This document shows, in pieces, positions 9,517 to 18,919 of a stretch of 64,000 nucleotides of DNA. Origin of the DNA: Thiodiazotropha sp040507225 (GTDB lineage: Bacteria > Pseudomonadota > Gammaproteobacteria > Chromatiales > Chromatiaceae). Each line of letters begins with the position of its first letter. The first letter of the stretch is position 1. Location: positions 558,001 to 622,000 of the forward strand of contig JBEVVG010000002.1 in the NCBI GenBank assembly GCA_040507225.1, read 5' to 3'. The translations under genes were made by a program, and so were the position numbers. The notes under the pieces are model-generated. The model was not told where the DNA came from. It made no database searches and saw nothing but the letters and a program-made list of their open reading frames with translations.

Positions 9517-10782
9517 TCAACCCCGGGGTCCCAGGTTGTCGAACAGGAACTCGAACTGCTGTCGGGAGGAGTCCAGTACTGCCGGGTGGTGACGGGCCAG
9601 CTGTTGCTTCACGGCATCGGGATCCCCGGCCATGCTGCGGATCGCATCCAGGATGGCGGACAGTTCCGCCTGTTTGAAGTCGAACACCCGGTCACCGAGT
9701 TCGAAACGCTCCATGACTTCCCGGTATTTGTGGCTCCAGCCAAGCACGATCACCGGTTGACAGGCCGAGAGGGCGGCGATCATGGCATGGAAGCGGGACA
9801 CCATCACCACCCGGCAGAAAGCCATCAACTGCTTGATACCATTGGTATTGATGTCGCAGTCCACCGAATGGAGGGCCGTTGAGTCATCCCGGTTTTGACG
9901 GATCATCCGGGCAATCCGCTGGATCACCGGCAGATCGTTGTTTCTCAGGCGTTCCCCGCTGGCGGCCCGGGTGGCGTTGGGAAAAAGCAGTACCGCGTAA
10001 CCCTGGTCGAGCAGCTGTTCGCACAGCGCCGCGAGACTCTCGATATAGCCCTGGTCGTGTTTCAGACTCTTGGCGGCCAGCACGCTGCTCGGGCAGAGGC
10101 CGATCAGGGGTCTCGATTCCGTTTCGAGTTGCTGCGAAAGCTGCTCCAGGACCTCGGGGTTCTCATCGGTGAGGCTGTATTCCGGGCGGTGCAGGAAGGC
10201 CACGTCGGCCACCGGAGCGGGAAACAGACACTTCAGCTGCAGTTCACGCATATGTTCGAAGGTGCCTTCCCCGCGGGCGAAAACCTGGCGGCAGAAGCGC
10301 AGGGTGGCGCGTGCCGCGAGGCGGTTGAGCCGATGCCTGAAGGGTCCAAGGGCCTGGGAGAGCTTCACCACCGGGGTGTTGAGGATTATAGCCGGTGCCA
10401 GGGTGAGGATATTGAAAGGCAGAAATTTTTCCCGCCCGTCGATGAACGAGACCCCGGCCAGGTCGATCAGCACATCGGAGGCGTCCAGGGCGCCCACGCA
10501 AGCGGGGAGCAAGCGTTTCAACCCACCGAGCAGGGGCAGTTTGGCCAGGGCGTAGAGCAACGCGCCGGGAAACAGCCGCGTGACCAGGGCCAGGGGGGTG
10601 GCGCTGAACACCTGAATCCGGGGGTCACTGATCAGTTGCCGGTCCTGCTCCGGATAGTAGGAGTAGACCTGGAACCGGCACTCCGGATAGCGTGAGCGGA
10701 TCTGTCCGATGGTGGTGGTCAGCATCGCTTCCGCGCCCCGATTGCCACTGATCGTGGCGGCAATGATGGAAACGCTTTTCAT
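9517..10782 (-). CDS. Polysaccharide pyruvyl transferase family protein
   Basis: A 421-residue cytoplasmic enzyme. It starts MKSVSIIAATISGNRGAEAM, with the glycine-rich N-terminal motif of the PS_pyruv_trans family, and contains SRFHAMIAALSACQPVIVLG near the C-terminus, the conserved family motif. Members transfer pyruvate from phosphoenolpyruvate to sugars as ketals; some distant ones instead act as other sugar-modifying transferases. The ATG at 10782 was chosen because it overlaps the upstream stop (TAATG) and starts the conserved strand; a longer open frame upstream lies inside the FrhB-like gene. It probably adds an acidic decoration to a surface glycan. Confidence 0.85.
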   Translation of the reverse strand: MKSVSIIAATISGNRGAEAMLTTTIGQIRSRYPECRFQVYSYYPEQDRQLISDPRIQVFSATPLALVTRLFPGALLYALAKLPLLGGLKRLLPACVGALDASDVLIDLAGVSFIDGREKFLPFNILTLAPAIILNTPVVKLSQALGPFRHRLNRLAARATLRFCRQVFARGEGTFEHMRELQLKCLFPAPVADVAFLHRPEYSLTDENPEVLEQLSQQLETESRPLIGLCPSSVLAAKSLKHDQGYIESLAALCEQLLDQGYAVLLFPNATRAASGERLRNNDLPVIQRIARMIRQNRDDSTALHSVDCDINTNGIKQLMAFCRVVMVSRFHAMIAALSACQPVIVLGWSHKYREVMERFELGDRVFDFKQAELSAILDAIRSMAGDPDAVKQQLARHHPAVLDSSRQQFEFLFDNLGPRG

Positions 10783-11888
10783 TACAGGGATTCGAGGCCT
10801 TTGCGAAAATAGAGATAGAGTTTCAGTAACGGTCGCGGCAGTTTGAAGATCCAATCGCGCCAGCGTGGGCTCTCGCTCCAGCGCATGTTGCTCATCGCCA
10901 TCCAGGCGGTGAGCCACTCATGCCAGCTGACCCGGCAACCGAGTGTGTCCGGCAGCTTGTATCCGAGCAGCGGGGCGACCCGACTGCGGGCGCTGACATT
11001 GTAGTGGTAGGGGGCGGCCCGGGCCTGGCCGTCGAGTATGTCATGCACTGAAAGCGGACTGGCCTCGATCAGCGCCTGTCCCTGTGCCGCATCCCATAGC
11101 CGCTGTCCGGCCTCGGAGCGAATGATCACCCCGGTCTTCTTGATCGGATCGTCCTTGAAGCGATAGGCCCACACGTCTCCCAGGGAGATGTCCGCGTGGT
11201 AGCCGAAATGGTCGTGACAGGCGAGGCACTTCTTTTCCGAGAAAAAGAACAGGTTCTGGTAGAGGCTGAAATAGGAGAAGGACTTGCTGATGCGGCTGCC
11301 GTTTGCAAAACCGGCCTCGAGTTGCCCACGCCAGTGTCCCCTGCGAAAGCGGTAGGCGGTGAGGGGACTGCCGGCCTGTTGCTCCAGCTTGTGAGTGATG
11401 CGGTCGATCAGCTGGGTGCGCGAGTTGTGGCCGCACACCAGGGCGATCTTCAGCCGCACCTTGTCCGCGAGTTGTGCGTCCTTGGCCATCCAGCGGCTCA
11501 GGTTGCCGATGTCGCACGGCAGACCGAACACCGCGACCCGGCCGGAAAACTCACGGATTAGCGGCAGAGCCTCCTTCATGAAGGCGGTTTCCACGTACTT
11601 GCTGCCCTGGGCCGCGAGGATCTCCTCGGCACGGGTGGCAATCGTGAAACGGGCGCGCACCCTGTGCTCCTCGACCCGCGCGGTGCATACCAGCACCCCG
11701 TCGATCTCGCCGGCTTGCAACAGCCCGATGGTGAGGGCGGAGCCCACTCCTCCGGAGGCGGCATTGGTCCGGGTGTCGGGATCCTTAGCGTAGGCATGAT
11801 GGAGTGCGCGGTAGTCGCCGAGCAGTTGCCCGATCCGGCTATCCGACCACGTCTTTTTCAACAGTTTGTCGGTGATCCGGTTGAGCAT
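10782..11888 (-). CDS. Coenzyme F420 hydrogenase/dehydrogenase beta-subunit family protein (FrhB-like)
   Basis: A 368-residue protein of the FrhB-like family that is found next to polysaccharide pyruvyl transferases in many glycan clusters. N-terminal motif TNAASGGVGSAL near residues 42-53 and the central VFGLPCDIGNLSR are family features. The C-terminal domain has a cysteine group, CLACHDHFGYHADISLGD near 219-236, likely binding an Fe-S cluster or flavin. The partner enzyme here is the next gene, which overlaps it by one base. The reaction in polysaccharide loci has not been pinned down; oxidation or reduction of a sugar or pyruvyl group is a guess. It is the first gene of the minus-strand operon. 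Confidence 0.82.
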   Translation of the reverse strand: MLNRITDKLLKKTWSDSRIGQLLGDYRALHHAYAKDPDTRTNAASGGVGSALTIGLLQAGEIDGVLVCTARVEEHRVRARFTIATRAEEILAAQGSKYVETAFMKEALPLIREFSGRVAVFGLPCDIGNLSRWMAKDAQLADKVRLKIALVCGHNSRTQLIDRITHKLEQQAGSPLTAYRFRRGHWRGQLEAGFANGSRISKSFSYFSLYQNLFFFSEKKCLACHDHFGYHADISLGDVWAYRFKDDPIKKTGVIIRSEAGQRLWDAAQGQALIEASPLSVHDILDGQARAAPYHYNVSARSRVAPLLGYKLPDTLGCRVSWHEWLTAWMAMSNMRWSESPRWRDWIFKLPRPLLKLYLYFRKGLESL

Positions 11889-12037
11889 GGTAACGGAGGC
11901 AATGGACGGCCAGGGTTGGAAACCGGCAATACTATCACATCCGGCCGGATTGCTGACCAGGGCAGCCGGCTTGAAGCGATACCCGATAGGGTCTAAGGTG
12001 CCGGTTGATTCTCTCTGGTGGAGGTTGCCAAAGTCCC

Positions 12038-12547
12038 GTGTTCCGGTTTGCGCTCGTTTTCACTGTGGTGCTGGTGACTCTGTTCACCCTGGAATTGCTG
12101 CCGGCCGGTCAACAGTGGGTGGTGATGCCCTTCACCCGGTTCGTCGCCCTGATCAGCGCCTGGGTCATCCAATGGTTCGACCCCGGAGTCGTGGTTTACG
12201 ACAATGTGCTGCTGGACCCGGGCAGTGGTTTCGCGGTTTCCATCGAGGCAGGTTGTAACGGGGTCGAAGCCAGCCTGGTGCTGATAGCCGCGATGCTGGC
12301 ATTTCCTGCGGGCTGGGGCGCCCGCCTGGCCGGTATCGGCATCGGCTTCCTGGCGATCCAGGCGATGAACCTGTTGCGTATCATCAGCCTGTTCTACCTG
12401 GGGCAATGGAGCCAGCTGTTGTTCGAGTGGGCACATCTCTACCTTTGGCAGTCGCTGATCATTCTCGATGTGCTGGTGGTGTTCCTGATCTGGCTGCGGT
12501 ATCTGCCGCGTCACACACCCCAGACGCCCAATCCGGTGCAGCCGTGA
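12038..12547 (+). CDS. xrtH: Exosortase, XrtH type
   Basis: A 169-residue membrane protein with five or six helices. It has the exosortase catalytic set: Cys in IEAGCNGVEASL, Arg in AMNLLRIISLFYLG and His in EWAHLYLWQSLI. The short length and these local sequences match exosortase H, which processes proteins with an IPTLxxWG-CTERM tail, cutting and passing them to the cell surface. GTG at 12038 is preferred over an upstream TTG because GGTGGAGG lies 13 bases before it and the hydrophobic start follows directly. The next gene is the usual partner. No protein with the expected C-terminal tail occurs in this window. Confidence 0.85.
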   Translation: MFRFALVFTVVLVTLFTLELLPAGQQWVVMPFTRFVALISAWVIQWFDPGVVVYDNVLLDPGSGFAVSIEAGCNGVEASLVLIAAMLAFPAGWGARLAGIGIGFLAIQAMNLLRIISLFYLGQWSQLLFEWAHLYLWQSLIILDVLVVFLIWLRYLPRHTPQTPNPVQP

Positions 12548-12598
12548 GCGGCATGCGGCCAGCGCTGATCCAGCAGGCCAGGGTCGCCGCTTAGCGCC

Positions 12599-13234
12599 AT
12601 GCCCAGCCTCTCTCCGGTTTTACGCTTCATCCTGATGGTGCTGTTCTGGCTCAGCCTGTGCCTGTTCGTCTGGTATGCCCTGGCCCCTGCCGTGACCTGG
12701 CCGCTGGCGGTGCTGGTGGATCTGCTGCTGGGGGCGTTGTTTCCGGACCAGATCGCCGCGGTGGAACTCCTGGGCAACCAGTTGGATGTGGTGACCCGAA
12801 TTCCCCTGCCCGCGGAAGTCCTTTCCCAGTATCCGGGAGGGATGGCCGGAGACCTGGTCTTCACGGTCAATCCCCTGATCTACAGTTACGGTTTGCCTCT
12901 GTTTTCCGCACTGGTGCTGGCGACTCCTGGCCGCGAATCGATGAAGTGGCAACAGTGGCTGACCGGTTTGCCTCTGCTCTACCTTGGGCAGGTCTGGGGG
13001 GTTTCGATGGACATCCTCAAGTCTCTGCTGATCTCCCTGGGTCCGCAGACCACGGCCTACTTCAGCGCCAGTGAGCTGTTGCGCGAGGCGGTCGCCCTGG
13101 GATATCAACTCGGCGCCCTGATTCTACCCCCGGTGCTGCCCCTGGCAATCTGGATCGTCTTGAACCGGGATTTCCTCATTAACCTTGTCGGACAGGAACC
13201 GCGAACGAGCGGCACCGAGGGACCTGATGAGTGA
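12599..13234 (+). CDS. Exosortase H-associated membrane protein
   Basis: A 211-residue protein with a helix at residues 5-25, a central loop of about 55 residues with LDVVTRIPLP, and three or four further helices (VFTVNPLIYSYGLPLFSALV, LPLLYLGQVWGVSMDILKSL, LGALILPPVLPLAIWIVL). It lies 51 bases after xrtH on the same strand. Proteins of this size and topology regularly follow xrtH and are named for that association; no enzyme activity is known. A role in the sorting step or in handling the processed substrate is inference from gene pairing. Confidence 0.75.
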   Translation: MPSLSPVLRFILMVLFWLSLCLFVWYALAPAVTWPLAVLVDLLLGALFPDQIAAVELLGNQLDVVTRIPLPAEVLSQYPGGMAGDLVFTVNPLIYSYGLPLFSALVLATPGRESMKWQQWLTGLPLLYLGQVWGVSMDILKSLLISLGPQTTAYFSASELLREAVALGYQLGALILPPVLPLAIWIVLNRDFLINLVGQEPRTSGTEGPDE

Positions 13235-13327
13235 CGCGGTGCGCGGGGCATCAGAGATCGCGATTCTCCACGCTACTCAGCCACGCAGGCTGTCGATTAA
13301 CGCATACCCATACCACGCAGTAGCACT

Positions 13328-15271
13328 TCAGCCTGTCTGATCAGGGTGGGCCAACCGCTCAGGCGCCGGGGTGTCCGCCAGGGAGTGTTCGAGTTCGGTC
13401 GGTTCGGCTTCGACAGGGGTCTGTCGGGCACGGGCCTCTTCGTGTTCCGGCACCAGTCGGTTGAGCAGCCGCTTTAGGGTCTCGGTATCCAGGCTGTTAC
13501 AGGCCGCGGCCATCTCACCCAGGATACCGGTCAGTGTGGCCCAGTCGACCTGGCGATGGTGGGCCAGCAGGACCTTTTCATGTTGGGTCCGGTCGAGTTG
13601 TTCCTTTTCGTGAAACAACTCCTCGTAGAGCTTCTCGCCCGGCCTCAGGCCGATGTACTGGATTGCGATATCACTCCCGGGGGTGCGTCCGGACAACTGG
13701 ATCATCTGTTCAGCCAGGTAACTGATCTTCACCGGTTCACCCATGTCGAGGACGAAGATTTCCCCTCCCTGGCCCATCACCACGGTCTGCATGATCAGCT
13801 GACAGGCCTCCGGGATAGTCATGAAGTAACGCTCCATACGGGGGTCGGTGACGGTGACCGGGCCGCCGGCCTCGATCTGCTTGCGAAACAGCGGGATGAC
13901 ACTCCCGGCAGAGCCGAGCACATTGCCGAAACGCACGGTGATGAAGCGGGTTTCGGATTGGGCATTGAGATTCTGACAGTAGATCTCCGCCACCCGCTTG
14001 CTCGCGCCCATTACGTTGGCGGGATTGACCGCCTTGTCGGTGGAGACCAGCACGAACACCCCACAACCGTTGCGATGCGCCCGGTCCGCCACGATGCGGG
14101 TGCCGAGTACGTTGTTGCGGATGGCCTGGCGGATGCGTGCCTCGAGCATCGGCACGTGCTTGTAGGCTGCAGCATGAAATACCACCTCCGGGCGGCTGCT
14201 GCTGAACAGTTCGTCGACGAACGGCTCATCGGTCACATCCCCCAGATGACACTCCAGGGCGAGTTGCGGGAAATCCTTCTGCAGTTCCATCTCGATGGTG
14301 TAGAGATTGAACTCGCTGTTCTCCAGCAACAGCAGCCGCTGCGGTCTGAGCCGGGCAAGCTGACGGCAGAGTTCCGAACCGATGGAGCCCCCGGCACCGG
14401 TTACCAGGATGGTCTTGCCGGAGAGGGCCAGATCGATCGCCTCCCAGTCCAGGGAGACCGGGTTGCGTCCCAGCAGGTCCTCGATTGAGACCTCCCGCAG
14501 GTGGTTGATCCGGACATTGCCAGAAACCAGATCGTTGAGTTGCGGTACCGAGCGAAACGGCCGTCCGGCAGACTCGCAATACTCCACCACCCGGCGCATC
14601 TGCGCCGAATCGGCGGAGGGAATGGCCAGCATGATCAGGTCGATGTCCAGTTCCTCGCACAAGTCGGGGATCGCCTCGCTGGTGCCCGCCACAGGAATGC
14701 CGTGGATATCCCGTCCCTTGCGTCGCTGCTTGTCATCGACGAAGGCCACCGGGCGGTAGTTGCCCTGGCGGTTGCGCAGCAGGTCACGGGCGAGCATCTC
14801 TCCGGCCTGTCCCGAACCCACAATGAGCACCCGCTGTCCCGGGCTGAGGTCGAGATGCTGGTCCTTGAGCAGGCGGTAGATCAGGCGTGGGCCGCTGAGC
14901 AACATCACCAGCAGGATGCTGTAGATCACCGGCACCGAGCGAGGCACCCCGCCGGCGCGGGTGAATACGAACAGCAGCGCCACGCTGACCACGGTGCCGA
15001 CCAGCACCGCCTTGAGAATCCGCAGTATGTCCGGCAGTGAGGCGAAACGCCAGATGCCCTTGTAGAGCCCGAAGATGATGAACATCCCCAGTTGGATCGG
15101 CAGCACGAACATCAGGGCCTGCAGGGCGTCCCGGTAGTAAGCCACCGGCAGCACCTCCAGGTTGTAGCGGAACCAGAATGCGAGGAACCAGGCCACCGGC
15201 ACCATCAGCACATCGTGGATCAGGGCGACTCCCTGAGAACGTAGGTGGCGCGGTAGGATCTGTCTGCTCAT
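13328..15271 (-). CDS. UDP-N-acetylglucosamine 4,6-dehydratase-type enzyme (WbpM/PglF/CapD family)
   Basis: A 647-residue inner-membrane enzyme. Four helices cover residues 15-135. A first Rossmann-like domain begins RVLIVGSGQAGEMLAR near 147, and the SDR catalytic domain begins ILVTGAGGSIGSELCRQL near 289. In place of the usual YxxxK the active site reads NVMGASKR, the MxxxK form found in WbpM and PglF, which form the 4-keto-6-deoxy intermediate for QuiNAc, FucNAc, bacillosamine and similar sugars. STDKAVNPANV and RFGNVLGS are also typical. It stands alone on the minus strand, facing away from gspE. With the WecA/WbpL-like transferase at 53416 it would supply the first sugar of an O-antigen or capsule. 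Confidence 0.9.
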   Translation of the reverse strand: MSRQILPRHLRSQGVALIHDVLMVPVAWFLAFWFRYNLEVLPVAYYRDALQALMFVLPIQLGMFIIFGLYKGIWRFASLPDILRILKAVLVGTVVSVALLFVFTRAGGVPRSVPVIYSILLVMLLSGPRLIYRLLKDQHLDLSPGQRVLIVGSGQAGEMLARDLLRNRQGNYRPVAFVDDKQRRKGRDIHGIPVAGTSEAIPDLCEELDIDLIMLAIPSADSAQMRRVVEYCESAGRPFRSVPQLNDLVSGNVRINHLREVSIEDLLGRNPVSLDWEAIDLALSGKTILVTGAGGSIGSELCRQLARLRPQRLLLLENSEFNLYTIEMELQKDFPQLALECHLGDVTDEPFVDELFSSSRPEVVFHAAAYKHVPMLEARIRQAIRNNVLGTRIVADRAHRNGCGVFVLVSTDKAVNPANVMGASKRVAEIYCQNLNAQSETRFITVRFGNVLGSAGSVIPLFRKQIEAGGPVTVTDPRMERYFMTIPEACQLIMQTVVMGQGGEIFVLDMGEPVKISYLAEQMIQLSGRTPGSDIAIQYIGLRPGEKLYEELFHEKEQLDRTQHEKVLLAHHRQVDWATLTGILGEMAAACNSLDTETLKRLLNRLVPEHEEARARQTPVEAEPTELEHSLADTPAPERLAHPDQTG

Positions 15272-15472
15272 GATCGGGGCATTCTACCCCGATTCGGCCG
15301 TCGTGAAGCAACGAATCTCTCGGCCAGTCCCTGTGATATGCGTTTTACATCACGGTGTTAGCTGCCCTTGTGGTCATGCAGCGGTCGGTCCTCGCTTAAG
15401 CAAAGCTGGTCGGAGTGATATATACTCCCGGCTTTGTCTCTCCACCCGGCGAAGGAGTTCCGAGCCAGATCC

Positions 15473-17194
15473 ATGTCCGCCAGCGTCTCACCCCAAAGCG
15501 TCCCGTCCACTGGGGTCATCGCGTATCTGCAGGAGCAGGGGCGCCTTTCGCCGCAGGACCGCAACCGGGCCGAGGGTCTCGCCCGGCAGACCGGTGACAG
15601 CGAGGCGGTCACCCTGGCGCACATGGGGCTGATCTCGGAAGCCGATCTGGTTGATGCCCTGAGCGCCCTGTACCAGGTCCCGGCGGTCAGGGAGGCCGCG
15701 GAATATCCGGATGAACCGGTGCATGATCAACCCATCACTTTCCGCTATCTCAGGGAAATGAGGGCGATCCCCCTGGCGCAGCGCGACGCAAGCCTGGAGG
15801 TCGCGGTTGCGGATCCCGGCGAGTCCAGCATCGCCCAGGCCTTGCATCTGGCCACCGGACTGGTGGTGCAGATCAAGGTGGGACGCCTATCCGAGATCGA
15901 GTCGGCCCTGGAGCGGGTCTACGGCAGCGGCCGCAGCGCCCTGGGCGAGATCGTCGAGGACCTGGATGACGATCAGCGGCTTGCCGAGGACATCGAACAC
16001 CTCAAGGATCTCGCCAGCGAGGCGCCGATCGTGCGTCTGGTCAACCATATCCTGCAGAAGGCGGTGGAACTGGAGGCCTCGGACATCCACATCGAACCCT
16101 TCGAGGAGCGGTTGATGGTCCGCTACCGTATCGACGGCATCCTCAGCGAGGCGGAATCGCCGCCGGCCCATTCCACCGCCGCGATCATCTCGCGTATCAA
16201 GATCATGGCCAGGCTGAATATCGCCGAGCAGCGGGTGCCCCAGGACGGCCGCATCTCACTGAAGATTCAGGGTAACGAACTGGAACTGCGGGTCTCCACC
16301 GTGCCCACCCTGCACGGCGAGAGCCTGGTGATCCGCCTGCTCAACAAGAAGAGCATAAGTTTCGAATTCGACAAACTGGGTTTCGGCGATACCTCCCTGA
16401 GCCGCCTGCAGCAAGCCCTGCTGCAACCCAACGGCATCATCCTGGTGACCGGCCCCACCGGCAGCGGTAAGAGCACCACCCTGTATACCGCCCTGAGTCA
16501 GCTCAACAAGCCCGGGGTGAAGATCATCACCGTGGAGGATCCGGTCGAGTACAAGCTCGAGGGGATCAACCAGATCCAGGTCAAATCCCAGGTCGGCCTG
16601 GATTTCGCCAATGCCCTGCGGGCCATCGTGCGCCAGGACCCGGACATCATCATGGTGGGCGAGATGCGCGATGCGGAAACCGTGCGGATCGCGGTCCAGG
16701 CGGCCCTGACCGGCCACATGGTGCTCTCGACACTGCATACCAACGACGCGGCGGGCAGCGTCAGCCGTCTGCTCGATATGGGTGTCGAACCCTACCTGCT
16801 GGCTTCCACGGTCACCGCCATCGTGGCACAGCGTCTGGCCCGACGCCTGTGTAACGAATGCAAACAGCCTTACAGCGCCGATGCGCCCCTGATGCAGCGC
16901 TTCCACCAGGCGGGCCTGGTGGAGCGCAGCCAGCCTCCGCTCACCCTGTACCGCCCGGGTGGCTGCGAGGCCTGCTCGCAGACCGGATACCGGGGACGCA
17001 TGAACATTGCCGAGGTGCTGTTGATCAGCGAGGGGGTGCGTCAGCAGATCACGCAACGCTCCACCGCCTCGCAGATTCAGCAGGTCGCGGTCGGCGAGGG
17101 TATGGACACCATGTACCGGGACGGTCTGGCCAAGGTACTCAAGGGACTGACCTCGATCGAAGAGCTGTTGCGGGTCAGTGACGAGGATCTGTGA
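15473..17194 (+). CDS. gspE: Type II secretion ATPase GspE
   Basis: The cytoplasmic motor of the type II secretion system, 573 residues. The N-terminal domain (about 25-165) binds GspL. The ATPase core has Walker A GPTGSGKSTTLYTAL near 325-340, Asp boxes around ITVEDPVEYKLEG, a Walker B-like IIMVGEMRDAETVRIA and a His box THLHTN-type segment (VLSTLHTNDAAGS). A zinc-binding tetracysteine, CNEC then CEAC, marks GspE rather than PilB. ATG at 15473 was chosen; a TTG 39 bases upstream is possible. It heads a tight operon continuing to at least 23471. Confidence 0.95.
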   Translation: MSASVSPQSVPSTGVIAYLQEQGRLSPQDRNRAEGLARQTGDSEAVTLAHMGLISEADLVDALSALYQVPAVREAAEYPDEPVHDQPITFRYLREMRAIPLAQRDASLEVAVADPGESSIAQALHLATGLVVQIKVGRLSEIESALERVYGSGRSALGEIVEDLDDDQRLAEDIEHLKDLASEAPIVRLVNHILQKAVELEASDIHIEPFEERLMVRYRIDGILSEAESPPAHSTAAIISRIKIMARLNIAEQRVPQDGRISLKIQGNELELRVSTVPTLHGESLVIRLLNKKSISFEFDKLGFGDTSLSRLQQALLQPNGIILVTGPTGSGKSTTLYTALSQLNKPGVKIITVEDPVEYKLEGINQIQVKSQVGLDFANALRAIVRQDPDIIMVGEMRDAETVRIAVQAALTGHMVLSTLHTNDAAGSVSRLLDMGVEPYLLASTVTAIVAQRLARRLCNECKQPYSADAPLMQRFHQAGLVERSQPPLTLYRPGGCEACSQTGYRGRMNIAEVLLISEGVRQQITQRSTASQIQQVAVGEGMDTMYRDGLAKVLKGLTSIEELLRVSDEDL

Positions 17195-18408
17195 TGGGCC
17201 TGTTCAGCTACCGGGCCAGCCGGGCCAACGGCGAGATCCTTGAGGGCGAGATGGAGGCGGAGGACAGTCGCCAGGTGATCATCGAATTGCAACGTGACCA
17301 TCTGATTCCCCTGCAGATCAAAAAGGTGACCGGACTGCGCGGCCTGCTGCGCTCCGGGCGCGCACGCAAGCGGGGTATCTCGCGTAAGCAGGTGCTCGGC
17401 TTCGCCAAGGAACTGGCCACTCTGCTCAAGGCGGGGATGCCTCTGGAACGCTCCCTCTCGCTGATGGCGAGACTCAGTAGCGACGAGACCATGGGCGAGG
17501 TGATCGAGAATCTCAACGATGCGATCAAGGGCGGCGCAACCTTTTCCCAGGCGTTGGAAAAACATCGCGAAACCTTCCCCCGGCTGTTCGTCAGCATGGT
17601 CCGGGCGGGTGAGGCCGGGGGCATGCTCGAAGGCGCCCTGGTGCGCATCGCCGACTATATGGAGCGATCCCAGGCCCTGCGCGAGAGCGTCCGGTCCGCC
17701 CTCATCTACCCGACCATCCTGCTGGTGGTGGCCCTGGTTTCGGTGATGGTGCTGCTGGTGTTCGTGGTACCCCAGTTCAGCCAGATGTTTCAGGACATGG
17801 GGCGGGAACTCCCCTTGCCCACCCAGGTCGTACTCGCTGCGGGTGAGTTCATGAAGTCCTGGTGGTGGCTGCTGCTGGCGGGCGTGTTTCTGGCGCTGGC
17901 ATTGTTCCGCATGTGGTTGGACAAGCCGGACAACCGTTATCGCTGGGACCGATGGATACTCTCCCTGCCCCTGTTCGGAGAGTTGATACTCAAGGTCGAG
18001 ACCGCCCGGCTGTCCCGCACCCTGGCGTCACTGCTGCACAATGGTCTGACCCTGTTGAATGCGGTAACCCTCGCCCAGGATGTGCTGAATAACCGTTTCG
18101 TGGCCCGGGGGCTGGAACAGGCTGCGCTCAAGCTCAAGCAGGGCAAAGGCCTGTCGGCTCCGCTGATCGAGGAAAAGGTGCTGCCGGAACTGGCCATGCG
18201 CATGCTTCAGGTCGGCGAGGAGTCGGGGGAGATCGACAGCATGCTCAACGAGGTGGCCGATGTTTACGATCAGGAGGTCCGCGACACCGTACAGCGTCTT
18301 CTGACCCTGGTGGAGCCGATCCTGATCGTCGGTCTCGGTCTGGTGATTGCTGGTATAATCATCTCCATTTTACTGGCCATGCTGAGTGTCAACGATCTGG
18401 CTTTCTGA
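17194..18408 (+). CDS. gspF: Type II secretion inner-membrane platform protein GspF
   Basis: A 404-residue polytopic protein of the GspF/PilC family. It has two repeated cytoplasmic helical domains (about 70-190 and 275-395) and three membrane helices near 168-195, 220-240 and 370-400. Signatures seen include FAKELATLLKAGMPLERSL and MVRAGEAGGMLEGALVRIADY in the first domain, and LSRTLASLLHNGLTLLNAV and MLQVGEESGEIDSML in the second. It anchors the assembly platform above GspE. The ATG overlaps the gspE stop (TGATG), pointing to coupling. Confidence 0.95.
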   Translation: MGLFSYRASRANGEILEGEMEAEDSRQVIIELQRDHLIPLQIKKVTGLRGLLRSGRARKRGISRKQVLGFAKELATLLKAGMPLERSLSLMARLSSDETMGEVIENLNDAIKGGATFSQALEKHRETFPRLFVSMVRAGEAGGMLEGALVRIADYMERSQALRESVRSALIYPTILLVVALVSVMVLLVFVVPQFSQMFQDMGRELPLPTQVVLAAGEFMKSWWWLLLAGVFLALALFRMWLDKPDNRYRWDRWILSLPLFGELILKVETARLSRTLASLLHNGLTLLNAVTLAQDVLNNRFVARGLEQAALKLKQGKGLSAPLIEEKVLPELAMRMLQVGEESGEIDSMLNEVADVYDQEVRDTVQRLLTLVEPILIVGLGLVIAGIIISILLAMLSVNDLAF

Positions 18409-18484
18409 AGCGCCCTGGCCCAAGCATCAATCTACGCAGTACCCGCAGCGCGCGTAACTGCCCGACAAAAGCAATGAGTGATCT

Positions 18485-18919
18485 ATGAACAAGACAGCTT
18501 TCCGACCCCTCGCGATGCGCGGTTTCACCCTCATCGAACTCCTGGTGGTGATGGCGATCCTGGCCATGCTGGCCGGCCTGGTGGGCCCCCGGGTGATGAA
18601 CGCCCTCGGCGAGTCCAAGGGTAAAACCGCCAAGGTACAGCTCGAGGAGCTGTCTGCCGCGCTGGACATCTATCGCCTGGACACCGGGAATTACCCCACC
18701 AGTGACCAGGGGCTGGTGGCCCTGGTGGAGCGGGTCGACGGGGTCGACAACTGGAACGGCCCGTACCTGAAGAAGCCACGTATTCCCAAGGATCCCTGGG
18801 GTGCGGAGTATGTCTACCGGTTTCCCGGCGATCAGAATGAATACGACCTGTACTCCCTGGGATCCGATCGCACCGAAGGGGGCGAAGGTGAGGCCAGGGA
18901 CCTGCATGTCTGGGATTGA
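18485..18919 (+). CDS. gspG: Major pseudopilin GspG
   Basis: A 144-residue prepilin of the type II secretion pseudopilus. A short basic leader ends at MRG, followed by FTLIELLVVMAILAMLAGLV, the prepilin-peptidase site and N-terminal helix with Glu5. The globular part has YRLDTGNYPTSDQGLVALV and KDPWGAEYVYRFPG, typical of GspG, including the calcium-site region near SLGSDRTEGG. It starts 76 bases after gspF, the largest gap in the operon, which could allow a separate promoter for this abundant subunit. Confidence 0.95.
   Translation: MNKTAFRPLAMRGFTLIELLVVMAILAMLAGLVGPRVMNALGESKGKTAKVQLEELSAALDIYRLDTGNYPTSDQGLVALVERVDGVDNWNGPYLKKPRIPKDPWGAEYVYRFPGDQNEYDLYSLGSDRTEGGEGEARDLHVWD

Noticed and set aside
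15332..15353. GTGAT and ATCAC half-sites between the dehydratase gene and gspE
   Set aside because: The 11-base spacing does not fit CRP or FNR, and the arms are only 5 bases.
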